In this document: positions 44,929 to 55,758 of the stretch, one piece after another
Layout of the letters: every line of letters starts with the position of its first letter
How positions within the stretch are numbered: position 1 is the stretch's first letter
Origin: Actinomadura rudentiformis
Lineage (GTDB): Bacteria; Actinomycetota; Actinomycetes; Streptosporangiales; Streptosporangiaceae
DNA: 64,000 nt
Direction of reading: 5' to 3'
NCBI RefSeq assembly: GCF_008923185.1
Contig: NZ_WBMT01000003.1
Location: forward strand, 1 to 64,000
Notes under the pieces: model-generated
The model's input: only the letters and a program-made list of their open reading frames with translations
Told to the model about the DNA's origin: nothing
Databases searched by the model: none
Program-made: the position numbers and the translations under genes

Positions 44929-45747
44929 GTGAGCCACGGCGTCGACGGCCCGTACGACCCCGGTGAGGACGACCCGCCGGTACGACGGCCACGCCCGCAC
45001 ACCGGACGGCCCTACCACCATCCCGGACGCGCTCCCTACCCGCCTGGATGGCGCCCTCCGTACCCGATGCCTCCCGTGCCTCCGACGCCCCCGGCGCCGC
45101 CCATCCCGCCGCCTCCGCCGGACACGCCGAGCGGGGTCCTGTGGGCCTTCGTGCCCTTTCTGACCTTTGGTTTCGGCACGCCCTTCTCGTTCATGTACGC
45201 CGCCGTGCGGCGCGGCTCGGCGAGCCTCGGGGCGTCCGCGGCCGGCTACGGCATCGGGCTGGGCATGGCGCTGATGCTGACGAACGTGGGCGACGCCGTG
45301 GCGGGCGTGCTCGGCGGCTTCATGATGATGATGTTGTGGATCGCGGGCACGGTGCACGCGTTCACCGTCCGGCCGTCGGTGTTCCCGCGCTCGGGCCCGC
45401 GCAGCCGCCAGAACGAGTACGCGATCCACGTCGCGAAGTACCGCCGGATGCTCCGTGAGGACGCCCGGCAGCTCGCCGCCGAAGATCCCGCGCTGGCGCA
45501 CGAGCTGCGCATCGGCCGCCCCGATCTCCCGCGCGCGTACGACGACGGCGGGCTGATCGACGTCAACCACGCCCCGCCCGCGCTCCTGGGCACGCTGCCC
45601 GGCATCACCCCCGAGCAGGTCGAACGGATCGTCCGCCGCCGCGACGACCAGGGCGGCTTCATCTCCGCCGAGGAGCTCACGGTGGACGCCGACCTCCCGC
45701 CCGACCTGCTCCCGCACCTGACCGAGTACGCGATCTTCCTGCCCTGA
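44929..45747 (+). CDS. Membrane protein with C-terminal helix-hairpin-helix domain
   Basis: 272 residues from GTG 44929. A Pro-rich cytoplasmic N-terminus (about 1-65) is followed by two to three membrane helices (about 68-150) and a C-terminal ComEA-like HhH domain (IDVNHAPPALLGTLPGITPE ... RRRDDQGGFISAEEL). HhH domains of this kind bind DNA or act as protein adaptors. It lies on the opposite strand inside the nuo cluster, between nuoH and nuoI. Its role is unknown; the position may be accidental. Confidence 0.8.
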   Translation: MSHGVDGPYDPGEDDPPVRRPRPHTGRPYHHPGRAPYPPGWRPPYPMPPVPPTPPAPPIPPPPPDTPSGVLWAFVPFLTFGFGTPFSFMYAAVRRGSASLGASAAGYGIGLGMALMLTNVGDAVAGVLGGFMMMMLWIAGTVHAFTVRPSVFPRSGPRSRQNEYAIHVAKYRRMLREDARQLAAEDPALAHELRIGRPDLPRAYDDGGLIDVNHAPPALLGTLPGITPEQVERIVRRRDDQGGFISAEELTVDADLPPDLLPHLTEYAIFLP

Positions 45748-45761
45748 CGGAACGGGCGGCC

Positions 45762-46718
45762 TCAGGCGAACGCGACCTTGAGCACGCCGGTGAGGGCGAG
45801 CTGGGCCAGCGACAGCGGCACCAGATAGGCCCAGGCAAGCTTCTGGAGCTGGTCCTCGCGCATCCGCGGGTAGCTGACGCGCAGCCAGATCACCAGGAAC
45901 GCGAGCACGAAGACCTTGAGGAGCGTCCAGAGCCAGCCGAGCTCGGTGTCCAGGAACGGGCCCTTCCAGCCGCCCAGGAACAACACGGTGGTCAGCGCGC
46001 AGAGCACGACGATCCCCGCGTACTCCGCCAGAAGGAACAGCGCGAAGCGCAACCCGCCGTACTCGGTGTACGGACCGAAGATGATCTCCGAGTCGGCCAC
46101 CGGCATGTCGAACGGCGGCCGCCGCAGCTCGGCGAGCCCCGCCACGAAGAAGACGACCGCGCCGACCGCCTGCCACGGCAGCCAGTACCAGCGCCACTCC
46201 TCGGCGATGCCGGAGAGCGACAGCGTGCCCGCCGCCATCGCGACGGACGAGGCCGCGAAGACCATCGGCAGCTCGTACGACATGAGCTGGGCGGCGACCC
46301 GCATGCCGCCGAGCAGGGAGTACTTGTTGGCGCTGGCCCAGCCGGCCATGATCGCGCCGATCACGCCGACGCCCATGACCGCGAGCGCGAAGAAGAGCCC
46401 GACGCCCAGGTCCAGCACGACCTGGCCGTCCGGGCCGACCGGCACGACGATGAGGACCAGCAGATACGGGACGAGCGCCACGCCGGGTGCCAGCTTGAAC
46501 ACCCAGCGGTCGGCCGCCTGCGGGATCACGTCCTCCTTCTGGGCGAACTTCACCCCGTCGGCGACGAGCTGCGCCCAGCCGTGAAAGCCGCCGGCGTACA
46601 TCGGGCCGAGGCGGCCCTGCATGTGCGCCATGACCTTGTGCTCTGCCTGCCCGACCAGCAGCGGCAGCAGCGCGAACGCGGCCGCGACCAGCGCGAGCTT
46701 GACGACGATCTCAAGCAT
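45762..46718 (-). CDS. nuoH: Complex I-like subunit NuoH
   Basis: 318 residues from ATG 46718, overlapping nuoC by 8 nt. Eight membrane helices with the quinone-channel loop region AELRRPPFDMPVADSEIIFG and EYGGLRFALFLLAEY. It forms the quinone-entry chamber, normally with NuoB and NuoD. Last gene of the upstream half of the cluster, ending 14 nt from the convergent HhH gene. Confidence 0.96.
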   Translation of the reverse strand: MLEIVVKLALVAAAFALLPLLVGQAEHKVMAHMQGRLGPMYAGGFHGWAQLVADGVKFAQKEDVIPQAADRWVFKLAPGVALVPYLLVLIVVPVGPDGQVVLDLGVGLFFALAVMGVGVIGAIMAGWASANKYSLLGGMRVAAQLMSYELPMVFAASSVAMAAGTLSLSGIAEEWRWYWLPWQAVGAVVFFVAGLAELRRPPFDMPVADSEIIFGPYTEYGGLRFALFLLAEYAGIVVLCALTTVLFLGGWKGPFLDTELGWLWTLLKVFVLAFLVIWLRVSYPRMREDQLQKLAWAYLVPLSLAQLALTGVLKVAFA

Positions 46719-47289
46719 CCGGCGCCGCCTTCCTGGGTGCGGCGCCGGGTCCCCAGTCCTCGGGCACCCCGGGCGGGCGCACCCGGCGGCGGCTCGGCGC
46801 GCCGTGGCCCGACTCGCCGGGTTCCTTGGCGCCCGGCCACGGCTTGGCGACACGGGCGGCGAGCACGAACTCCTTGCGCAGCGGATGCCCCTCGAACCCG
46901 TCCGGCAGCAGCAACGGCAGCGGGTTCGGATGGCCCTCGAAGACCACCCCGAACATCTCCTGCGTCTCGCGTTCGTGCCAGTTGGCACCCCGGTAGACAC
47001 CCGTGGCCGTCGGCAGCACTGGCGCCTCGCGTGGGATCCGCGTACGGATCAGCAGATGGTGGCGCCTCTCCAGCGAGTAGACATGGGCGACGATCGCAAA
47101 TCCCTCGGCCAGCTCGTCGACCCCGGTCAGCCAGTCGAAGAAGCCGCAGGACAGCTCGCCCCGGGCGAACGTGAGGGCCTCGACCCACACCTCCGGCGGA
47201 ACGCCCACCGCCAGCCCGCCGAACGTCTCCTCAGTGGTCACCTCGTCGCCGAACCGGTCGGTCCAGGCGGCGGCCAGCTCCGCGCTCAC
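46711..47289 (-). CDS. nuoC: Complex I-like subunit NuoC (30-kDa)
   Basis: 192 residues from GTG 47289 overlapping the nuoB stop (GTGA). The family signature [18 protein letters not shown] is present. It ends shortly after the core; there is no fused NuoD domain, and no nuoD follows. It normally links NuoD to the NADH arm. Confidence 0.93.
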   Translation of the reverse strand: MSAELAAAWTDRFGDEVTTEETFGGLAVGVPPEVWVEALTFARGELSCGFFDWLTGVDELAEGFAIVAHVYSLERRHHLLIRTRIPREAPVLPTATGVYRGANWHERETQEMFGVVFEGHPNPLPLLLPDGFEGHPLRKEFVLAARVAKPWPGAKEPGESGHGAPSRRRVRPPGVPEDWGPGAAPRKAAPDA

Positions 47290-48641
47290 CGCTCCGACCG
47301 CCCGATCTCGTCGTCACCCTCATGATCGGCCAGCCCCGGAATGATCGACGGATCGTGCTCCCGCCGCCCCCGCCGCGTCTCGGCGTTGGGGCTGGGCGCA
47401 GCCTCAGGCTCAACCGCGGTGACCGGCCGCGTCTGGTCATCGGGCCCGGGCTCGTCGGGTTCGTCCGCCACTGGCACAGGCCGCGTTTCATCATCCGGCG
47501 CAACCGGGACGGGACGCGTCTCGTCATCAGGCCCGGGTGTCTCACCTTGCGGCGTGGCCACCGGGCGCGTCTCGTCATCCGGGCCGGGAGCGTCGGGCTC
47601 CACCGGCACGACCGGGAGCGTCTTGTCATTCGGCCCCGGGGTCTCCGGCTCCACGGTCGTAACCGGGAGGGTCTTGTCATTGGGCCCAGGCGTCTCGGTT
47701 TGCGGCGTGGCCACTGGGCGCGTCTCGTCAGCCGGGCCGGATGTCTCCGGCTCCACCGGCACCACCGGAAGCGTCTTGTCATTCGGGCCTGGGGTCTCCG
47801 GCTCTACGGTTGCGACCGGGAGGGTCTTGTCATTGGGCCCGGGTATCTCGGTTTGCGGCGTGGCCACCGGGCGCGTCTCGTCATCCGGGCCGGGAGCGCC
47901 GGACTCCACCGGCACCACCGGAAGCGTCTTGTCGTTCGGGCCCGGCGCCTCTGGCTCCACGGTTCGAACCGGACGGGTCTCGTCGTCCGGGCCGGGGGTT
48001 TCGGCGTCCGGGGCGGGTTCCTCGTCGTGGAACAGGTTGTCGGGGACGTGGGGCAGGGGCGGGGGCTGGAGGGGGCGGCGGAGGACGGTGGCCGATAGCG
48101 GTCGCGGCGGGGGCGGTGGGGTGACCGGCTCGGCGGAGCCGTTGTAGCGCTCGCCGAGCGACTCGGCGGCGATCTTCTCCTGGAGCCGGATGATGCCGTG
48201 CAGCAGGGCCTCGGGGCGGGGCGGGCAGCCCGGGACGTAGACGTCCACCGGGATGATCTGGTCGACGCCCTTGGTGACGCAGTACGAGTCCCAGTACGGC
48301 CCTCCGCAGTTGGAGCAGGCGCCGAACGAGATCACGTACTTGGGCTCGGGCATCTGCTCGTACAACCGCTTGACCGCGGGGGCCATCTTGTCGCTGACCG
48401 TGCCGGAGACGACCATCAGGTCGGCCTGGCGCGGGCCGGGGGCGAACGGGATGACACCCAGCCGGATGAAGTCGTGGCGGCTCATCGACGTGGCGATGAA
48501 CTCGATCGCGCAGCAGGCCAGCCCGAAGTTGAAGACCCACAGCGAATAGCGACGGCCCCAGTTGAGCACGAACTTGATCGGCTTGGGCGCCAGCCGCGAC
48601 AGCGGCCCGACGCTTGGCGGGGGCAGATCGACAGTGCTCAC
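47286..48641 (-). CDS. nuoB: Complex I-like subunit NuoB with a long C-terminal tandem-repeat extension
   Basis: 451 residues; the family is usually 160-230. Residues 1 to about 170 are a normal NuoB with the N2 cluster ligands Cys43, Cys44, Cys109 and Cys139. Residues about 216-414 are twelve repeats of a 17-residue unit, [17 protein letters not shown] and [17 protein letters not shown] variants, with three-unit (51-residue) higher-order periodicity. The acidic Pro-rich repeats are probably extended and cytoplasmic. The stop overlaps the nuoC start, so the tail is genuinely in frame. The tail's function is unknown. Confidence 0.95.
   Translation of the reverse strand: MSTVDLPPPSVGPLSRLAPKPIKFVLNWGRRYSLWVFNFGLACCAIEFIATSMSRHDFIRLGVIPFAPGPRQADLMVVSGTVSDKMAPAVKRLYEQMPEPKYVISFGACSNCGGPYWDSYCVTKGVDQIIPVDVYVPGCPPRPEALLHGIIRLQEKIAAESLGERYNGSAEPVTPPPPPRPLSATVLRRPLQPPPLPHVPDNLFHDEEPAPDAETPGPDDETRPVRTVEPEAPGPNDKTLPVVPVESGAPGPDDETRPVATPQTEIPGPNDKTLPVATVEPETPGPNDKTLPVVPVEPETSGPADETRPVATPQTETPGPNDKTLPVTTVEPETPGPNDKTLPVVPVEPDAPGPDDETRPVATPQGETPGPDDETRPVPVAPDDETRPVPVADEPDEPGPDDQTRPVTAVEPEAAPSPNAETRRGRREHDPSIIPGLADHEGDDEIGRSER
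47400..47996. repeat. 51-bp tandem repeats with 153-bp higher-order period inside nuoB
   Basis: Twelve 51-bp (two shortened) units encode the NuoB tail. Units 2-4, 5-7 and 8-10 repeat as triplets: a VVPVEP type, an ATPQ type and a TVEPE type. This shows recent block duplication by recombination or slippage while reading frame was kept. Confidence 0.92.
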
Positions 48642-48680
48642 ATAAGCATTCTTACAGCCTGTGCCGATCTCGCCATCGCC

Positions 48681-49052
48681 TCAGACCCACGAGAGCACAC
48701 CCTTCTTGCCCGCGTACGCGAGTCCGGCGGCGAGGAAGCCCAAGAAGACGAACATCTCGCCCAAGGTCGTCATGCCGTAGCCGGGCGCCGAGAAGACCGT
48801 CGCCCACGGGAAGAGGAACACCGCGTCGACCGCGAACACGACGTACAGATAGGCGAACACGTAGTACCGGACGTAGGACTGCGCCCAGTTGTCCCCGACG
48901 GGATCGACACCGCACTCGTAGGTGGTCAGCTTCTCGGCTGTGGGCCGGTGCGGCCGGAGCAGGCGGTTGGCCGCCAGGCCGCCGCCCACGATGCCGCCGC
49001 CCACCAGCAGGAGCACCACCAGGACGACATACGAGTCGAAATAGTCCGCCAC
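48681..49052 (-). CDS. nuoA: Complex I-like subunit NuoA
   Basis: 123 residues from GTG 49052 with GGAAGGA 4 nt upstream; longer frames run into the divergent gene. Three membrane helices and the signature YECGVDPVGDNWAQSYVRYY with the conserved quinone-site loop Cys. First gene of the cluster, 39 nt before nuoB, divergent from the 49214 gene across a 161-nt gap that must hold promoters for both. Confidence 0.95.
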   Translation of the reverse strand: MADYFDSYVVLVVLLLVGGGIVGGGLAANRLLRPHRPTAEKLTTYECGVDPVGDNWAQSYVRYYVFAYLYVVFAVDAVFLFPWATVFSAPGYGMTTLGEMFVFLGFLAAGLAYAGKKGVLSWV

Positions 49053-49213
49053 GGTGTCCTTCCAACCTCGCGGAGCGCGTCCCGTCAAGTATCTCCCAAG
49101 GAAAGATCCGCCACACCCCGGCCCGTGGGCGTAAACGGCCACACACAAAGTCCGACGGTTGCTGCACACTAGAGGTGCATTTGGGGTCACTTGACCTGGA
49201 AGGACGTGAGCGG

Positions 49214-50488
49214 ATGAGCAACCCTCCACCGCCCCCGGGATGGGAACCCCCGGGCGGTTCCTCCTGGCCACCCCCGCCACCTCCGGGGCCGGGTGGGCCT
49301 CCTGGTCCTGGGCCGGGCGGGCCCGGGGGATTCGGCGCCCCGCCCCCGCCGGGGCCGGGCATGCCCCCTCCCGGTGGTTATGGCGGTCCGGGGACACCAC
49401 CCCCGTTCTTCCCGCCGCCCGGCGGCCCGCCGCCGCGCGGTTCGAGCCGCGGCCTGGTGATCGCCCTGCTCGGCGGCGCCGGGCTCGTCCTCGTCGTCGT
49501 GATCGCGCTCGTGCTGGCGTTCACGGTCTTCCAAGAGGACAAGATGACGGCCTCGGAGCGGCTGTCCGCGACGGCGACCTCGGTCTCGACCGCACGGGCG
49601 CTGACGTTGAAGGGCACCTTCTCCGGCGGCGGCGACACGCTCCAGGGTGAGATGAAGGTCACCAGGGGCGGCCGCGCGGCCGGTCAGGTGTCCTGGGACG
49701 GCGACAACGTGACGCTGTTGTCCGCCGACGACAAGCTCTTCGTCAAGGCACCCAAGTCGTACTGGTCGACCAAGGTCACCTCGTCCTCGGCGATGCTCAA
49801 GGACGGCGACCAGTGGGGCAAGGTCAGCTCCAGCGACCTGAGCCTGGACGCGGGCAGGGCCCTCACCCCGGCCGCACTCTCGCGGGCGCTGCGGTCGGCC
49901 TCCACGCTCAAGTACACGCTCAGGGAGGCCACGACCACGGTCCAAGGCCGCAAGGCGCTGCGGATCGGCACCACGTCGGTGACCTTCTACGTCACCGACT
50001 CCAAGACCCCCGAGCTGCTGCGCTACGAGAGCTCGTACCCGCGTGTCCAGGTCGACGTCACCGCGCACAGCGCCGCGTCCGCCACCACGACGATCAGCGA
50101 GATCCGCGGCATGATGGGCGAGCTCAAGGACTCGTTCGACAGCGAGGCAAGGGTCGTGCTCATGGAGTGGGCCAACACCCGCTGCACCACCAACAGCTCT
50201 GGTTGCCGGGTGCGCGGCCGGTTCCGTCCAGTTGCAACATCAGGGTCGGCGAAGGTCGAAGTGAAGTTCTCACTCACTTCGACCGCCGGTCGGGACCTCG
50301 GTGACTGCACGACATCGTTCAACGCTTCCTCGAACGCCAATTGGGCGGAATGCCGGGTCGCCAGCAGCGCGTGGGCCAGCTGGTCCCGCAGCGGCCAGTC
50401 CCGCTACCGGCAGAACGCGTCGTTCCGGGTGCAGGGCGCTACCCAAGCCGACGTCGAGACTCTCCAGAGCGGCCTCGACCGCGAGTGA
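49214..50488 (+). CDS. Membrane-anchored LolA/LppX-like extracytoplasmic protein with Pro/Gly-rich N-terminus
   Basis: 424 residues from ATG 49214 (GGAAGGA further upstream). Residues 1 to about 78 are Pro/Gly-rich and cytoplasmic (PPPPPGPGGPPGPGPGGPGG). One membrane helix (about 80-104) is followed by an extracytoplasmic domain with LolA-like strand patterns (ALTLKGTFSGGGDTLQGEMK, DDKLFVKAPKSYW), then about 100 C-terminal residues with four Cys. The next gene has the same layout, so they are paralogs. Function unknown; lipid or wall-precursor binding is possible. Confidence 0.75.
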   Translation: MSNPPPPPGWEPPGGSSWPPPPPPGPGGPPGPGPGGPGGFGAPPPPGPGMPPPGGYGGPGTPPPFFPPPGGPPPRGSSRGLVIALLGGAGLVLVVVIALVLAFTVFQEDKMTASERLSATATSVSTARALTLKGTFSGGGDTLQGEMKVTRGGRAAGQVSWDGDNVTLLSADDKLFVKAPKSYWSTKVTSSSAMLKDGDQWGKVSSSDLSLDAGRALTPAALSRALRSASTLKYTLREATTTVQGRKALRIGTTSVTFYVTDSKTPELLRYESSYPRVQVDVTAHSAASATTTISEIRGMMGELKDSFDSEARVVLMEWANTRCTTNSSGCRVRGRFRPVATSGSAKVEVKFSLTSTAGRDLGDCTTSFNASSNANWAECRVASSAWASWSRSGQSRYRQNASFRVQGATQADVETLQSGLDRE

Positions 50489-50668
50489 TCTGACGCCCGC
50501 AGGGGCGTATGAGTGCCGGGCGATGCCCAGTCCTGCTGCGCAGGCGGGTATCGTCCGGCAATCTATGTCTGGCGCCGGTGTGGATGGCCATGTCTGGCAT
50601 CGGTGTGACTGCATCGGTTGTCGTGAGCGGAGTTTTAGTGCGTGAGCGTTGAACATGAGGAGTCGTCC

Positions 50669-51961
50669 GTGACGGATCCTCGTCCCCCCGTACCGCCCAC
50701 ACCCCAGGAGCCCCCAGCCGAGGGCACGGCGGCCAGAGGCACGGCTGCGGGCACGGGCCAGGCCACACCCACGGACCAGGCCACACCCACGGGCCAGGGC
50801 ATGCCCACGAGCCAGGCCACACCCACGGCCACGGTCACGATCAGTGGCAAGGGCTCCGGCTCGGGCAAGCGGACCCTTGGGTTGCCGGTGCCCCGGGTGG
50901 TGCTCGCGGGCGGGCTGGCAGTGCTGCTCCTCGCGGCCGCCGCCATCGCGTACGTGTTCTTCTCCGGAGAGGACGGCTCGACCGGAACGGCCCGTGGGAA
51001 GGGCAGCGTCGCCGTGGGGTGGTCCCAGCAGGCCGCGCGGCAGCTGCGGGCGGCACCGGGCCTGCAGTACGACGGCACGCTGTCGGCCGACGGCCAGCCC
51101 GCACGGGTGCGGCTCAGGGTGACCCGGGCCGGATCGGCCTCCGGTTCGCTGACCGTGGGCGGCCAGCGGGCCGACCTGGTCTCGGTGGACGGCCGGACGT
51201 TCGTCAAGGCGAGCGTGGCGTTCTGGCGCACGTACGGCGGCGAGAGCTCGCACCCGGAGAACTACGCCGGCCGCTGGAGCAAGGCGCCGGCGACGCTGTT
51301 CCGGCTGAACGTGGCGAACGTCCTCGGCGCGGGCGCGATCGCCGACCTGCTGGCCAAGACGACCGCCCGGCCCGCCAGGGAGACGATCGGCGGCACGGCC
51401 GCCTACCGGCTCCGCACGCAACGGGCCGACTACTTCGTGACCGCGGCGGCCCCGTACCGGCTGCTGCGCGTTCACCCGGCGGGCCCTGGTGATCCGCGGT
51501 TCTCAGCGACGGTCCTGGCCGCTACCGGCCCGCTGCTCGCCGAGTTGCGCCCGCGGGTGGCGGCGCTGGGCGGCGCGGCCGATCCCGGGCTGCGGTTCCG
51601 GCCCGGCAAGCTGACCTTCAGCAACTGCGAGGACAACATGAGCGGCTGCACGGTGCGGGTGCCGGCGTCGCTGACCTCGCCCGACGGCGCCGTGCCGGCC
51701 GGTGCCCGGGCCGCGCTCCGTGCGACGATCGTCGCCGAGGGGCGGCGGCTCGGCTCCTGCACCGGATCGGGACCGGTTCCGGACAATCGCGAGCTGGTGC
51801 TGCGCTGCACGGCCGGCGGTCGTGCCTGGAGGGCGTGGATGAGCCAGGTGCGCGACACTCCCGGGGCGCATCCGTACGGCGCGACCGCACGGGTCGTGGG
51901 CGAGGCCGTGGCCAGCACCGACGTGGCCGAGCTTCTCCGGGCGCTCGACCGGGAGCGCTGA
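50669..51961 (+). CDS. Membrane-anchored LolA/LppX-like extracytoplasmic protein, paralog
   Basis: 430 residues from GTG 50669, preceded by GAGGAG at 6-7 nt (GTG 50642 is in frame but less well placed). A Thr/Pro/Ala-rich cytoplasmic part with QATPT-type repeats is followed by a membrane helix (about 75-98) and an extracytoplasmic domain sharing VTR.G.A.G...VGG..ADLVSVD with the previous gene's domain, including DGRTFVKAS. The C-terminus has conserved Cys. Probably co-expressed with its neighbour; unknown function. Confidence 0.75.
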   Translation: MTDPRPPVPPTPQEPPAEGTAARGTAAGTGQATPTDQATPTGQGMPTSQATPTATVTISGKGSGSGKRTLGLPVPRVVLAGGLAVLLLAAAAIAYVFFSGEDGSTGTARGKGSVAVGWSQQAARQLRAAPGLQYDGTLSADGQPARVRLRVTRAGSASGSLTVGGQRADLVSVDGRTFVKASVAFWRTYGGESSHPENYAGRWSKAPATLFRLNVANVLGAGAIADLLAKTTARPARETIGGTAAYRLRTQRADYFVTAAAPYRLLRVHPAGPGDPRFSATVLAATGPLLAELRPRVAALGGAADPGLRFRPGKLTFSNCEDNMSGCTVRVPASLTSPDGAVPAGARAALRATIVAEGRRLGSCTGSGPVPDNRELVLRCTAGGRAWRAWMSQVRDTPGAHPYGATARVVGEAVASTDVAELLRALDRER

Positions 51962-51970
51962 CGTGCCTGA

Positions 51971-51990
51971 GGCCCCCGAACCAAGGGGCC
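51971..51990 (+). terminator. Short hairpin after the paralog; gene-free region 51,962-52,563
   Basis: GGCCCC/GGGGCC stem with an 8-nt loop, 9 nt past the stop. The remaining ~570 bp before korA contain no gene I can support. They hold a 13-bp tandem repeat and, presumably, the korA promoter. Confidence 0.4.
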
Positions 51991-52140
51991 GGTGAATCCG
52001 AACGGAATTCGTGCTGTCTATAGTGCGGTGCGTGAACTCCGTGCCCCAGGGAAGCCTCGGCACCTCGGCTAACCTTCCGCGGCTCGTCCGGCGGCTCCAT
52101 GTCGACCTGTGCCGCTTGGCCAGCTGCCTGTGTTCTCCCT

Positions 52141-52166
52141 GAGCGTTCTCCGTGAGCGTTCTCCGT
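52141..52166. repeat. 13-bp tandem repeat upstream of korA
   Basis: Two exact copies of GAGCGTTCTCCGT (52141-52153, 52154-52166), with a partial copy preceding (TTCTCCCT). About 400 bp before korA; significance unknown. Confidence 0.85.
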
Positions 52167-52563
52167 AAGCCCATGAACTCGGGTTTCCGATGAACCCCGG
52201 GACCGCCTAGGTCGTACCTCTGGTTAGGACCTGCCCGAATCCGGTGAGGACGCGTGAACCTCTGGTCTAAGTGATACGTCTTGTGTTACGGGGCCAGACC
52301 TCCCTGGAAGAGGGATGTCACATGACGGGCGGAACATCGGCCACGGCTGATCCTCTTGACCGCGGCCGGACGGTGACCACGCCGAAGGCAACGCTGCCTT
52401 TGGCATCACGACGCCTGACGGCCGTCACGCCGGCCTCCGCAGCCTCCAGCCCCCCGGAACAAGCAGTACATACCGGACATACCATGAAGGTAAGCCTAAG
52501 TAGCATCACGGTTCTGGGAGCCTCCCCCAGGACCGGTGCTGCGCGTCGAGGAGGTCTTCCTCT

Positions 52564-54397
<1,834 letters not shown>

Positions 54398-54405
<8 letters not shown>

Positions 54406-55534
54406 CAACTCCGTGAACGGCGTCAACGGCCATGGCGGCGGCACCGCCAACGGCGCCGACACTGCCAACGGAACTGGCGCTGCCAACGGCACCGGGCGGA
54501 CCGCGCTCTCGCTCGTGCCGAAGACGGACCAGAAGCAGACCTTGAAGGACTTCAAGACCGACCAGGAGGTGCGTTGGTGCCCGGGCTGCGGTGACTACGC
54601 GATCCTGGCGGCCGTCCAGTCCTTCCTGCCCGAGCTCGGCCTGCGCCGGGAGAACATCACGTTCGTCTCCGGCATCGGCTGCTCGTCGCGTTTCCCGTAC
54701 TACATGAACACCTACGGGTTCCACTCGATCCACGGCCGCGCGCCGGCGATCGCGACCGGCCTCGCCACCTCCCGCCCTGACCTGTCGGTCTGGGTGGTGA
54801 CCGGTGACGGGGACGCGCTGTCGATCGGCGGCAACCACCTGATCCACGCGTTGCGCCGCAACGTCAACCTGAAGATCCTTCTTTTCAATAACCGGATCTA
54901 CGGGCTGACCAAGGGTCAGTACTCGCCCACATCCGAGATCGGCAAGATCACCAAGTCGACCCCGATGGGCTCGCTCGACGCGCCGTTCAACCCGATCTCG
55001 CTGGCGATCGGCGCGGAGGGCACCTTCGTCGCCCGCACGATCGACTCCGACCGCAAGCACCTGCAGTCGGTGCTGCGGGAGGCCGCCCAGCACGAGGGCA
55101 CGGCGCTCGTCGAGATCTACCAGAACTGCAACATCTTCAACGACAACGCGTTCGAGCCGCTGAAGGACGCCGAGGTCCGCGACGACATCACGATCCGGCT
55201 GGAGCACGGCAAGCCGATCACCTTCGGCGCCGACCAGCAGAAGGCCTTGCGGCGCACGCCGGGCGGTTCGTTCGAAGTGGTGAACGTGGCGGACGTCGAC
55301 CCGGCGGAGATCGCGGTGCACGACGCGCACAACCCGGATCCGTCGCAGGCGTTCGCGTTGTCGCGGCTGGACTCGCCGGCGTTCGAGCACACCCCGATCG
55401 GCGTCTTCCGGAACGTCGACCGCCCGTCGTACGACCAGGAGATGCGCGCCCAGATGAACGAGGCCGTCGAGCAGCAGGGCAAGGGCGACCTCGCCGCGCT
55501 GCTCGGCAGCGGCGACACCTGGCGGATCGACTAG
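54398..55534 (+). CDS. korB: 2-oxoacid:ferredoxin oxidoreductase beta subunit KorB
   Basis: 378 residues from GTG 54398, overlapping korA by 8 nt. WCPGCGDYA (Cys61, Cys64) and GIGCSSRF supply Fe-S ligands. The thiamine diphosphate site runs from VVTGDGDALSIGGNHLIHAL to NNRIYGLTKGQYSPTS. The N-terminal ~33 residues are an Asn/Gly/Thr low-complexity stretch (NGHGGGTANGADTANGTG). No ferredoxin gene is adjacent. Its reduced-ferredoxin output may feed the nearby complex I-like cluster (inference). Confidence 0.96.
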
Positions 55535-55600
55535 GGCACACCCTGGCCGTCGGCGGCCTGCTCACACATTGATAAAAGCGGATGTATGGACGAGGTCGAC

Positions 55601-55640
55601 AACCGCATGATCACGCGAGTTCTCGCGCGATCATGCGGTT
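55601..55640 (+). terminator. 40-bp palindrome, terminator after korAB
   Basis: AACCGCATGATCACGCGAGT and its near-perfect complement (18 of 20) form a long hairpin 66 nt past the korB stop. Confidence 0.8.
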
Positions 55641-55758
55641 GTTCGCGTTCCAGGCTGGTGGCCCGGGCGGGACGCGACTAAGTTGCCGTTCGTTACCGCC
55701 GTCGCCGGCTGGACGACTGCTCCGACGATCGATGATCATGCAGACGGGGAGATGAACG

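Noticed and set aside
52487..52505. Possible iron-regulator (IdeR/DmdR) box before korA
   Set aside because: Only about 11 of 19 consensus positions match, all in one half; too weak without a genome-wide score distribution.
52322..52563. Small plus-strand frame ahead of korA starting near an AGAGGGA site
   Set aside because: The product is low-complexity Ala/Pro/Thr with no domain or start context beyond one weak ribosome binding site; insufficient support.
55601..55640. 40-bp palindrome considered as a MITE or phage attachment site
   Set aside because: It lies just after korB with no flanking target duplication or integrase; a terminator explains it.
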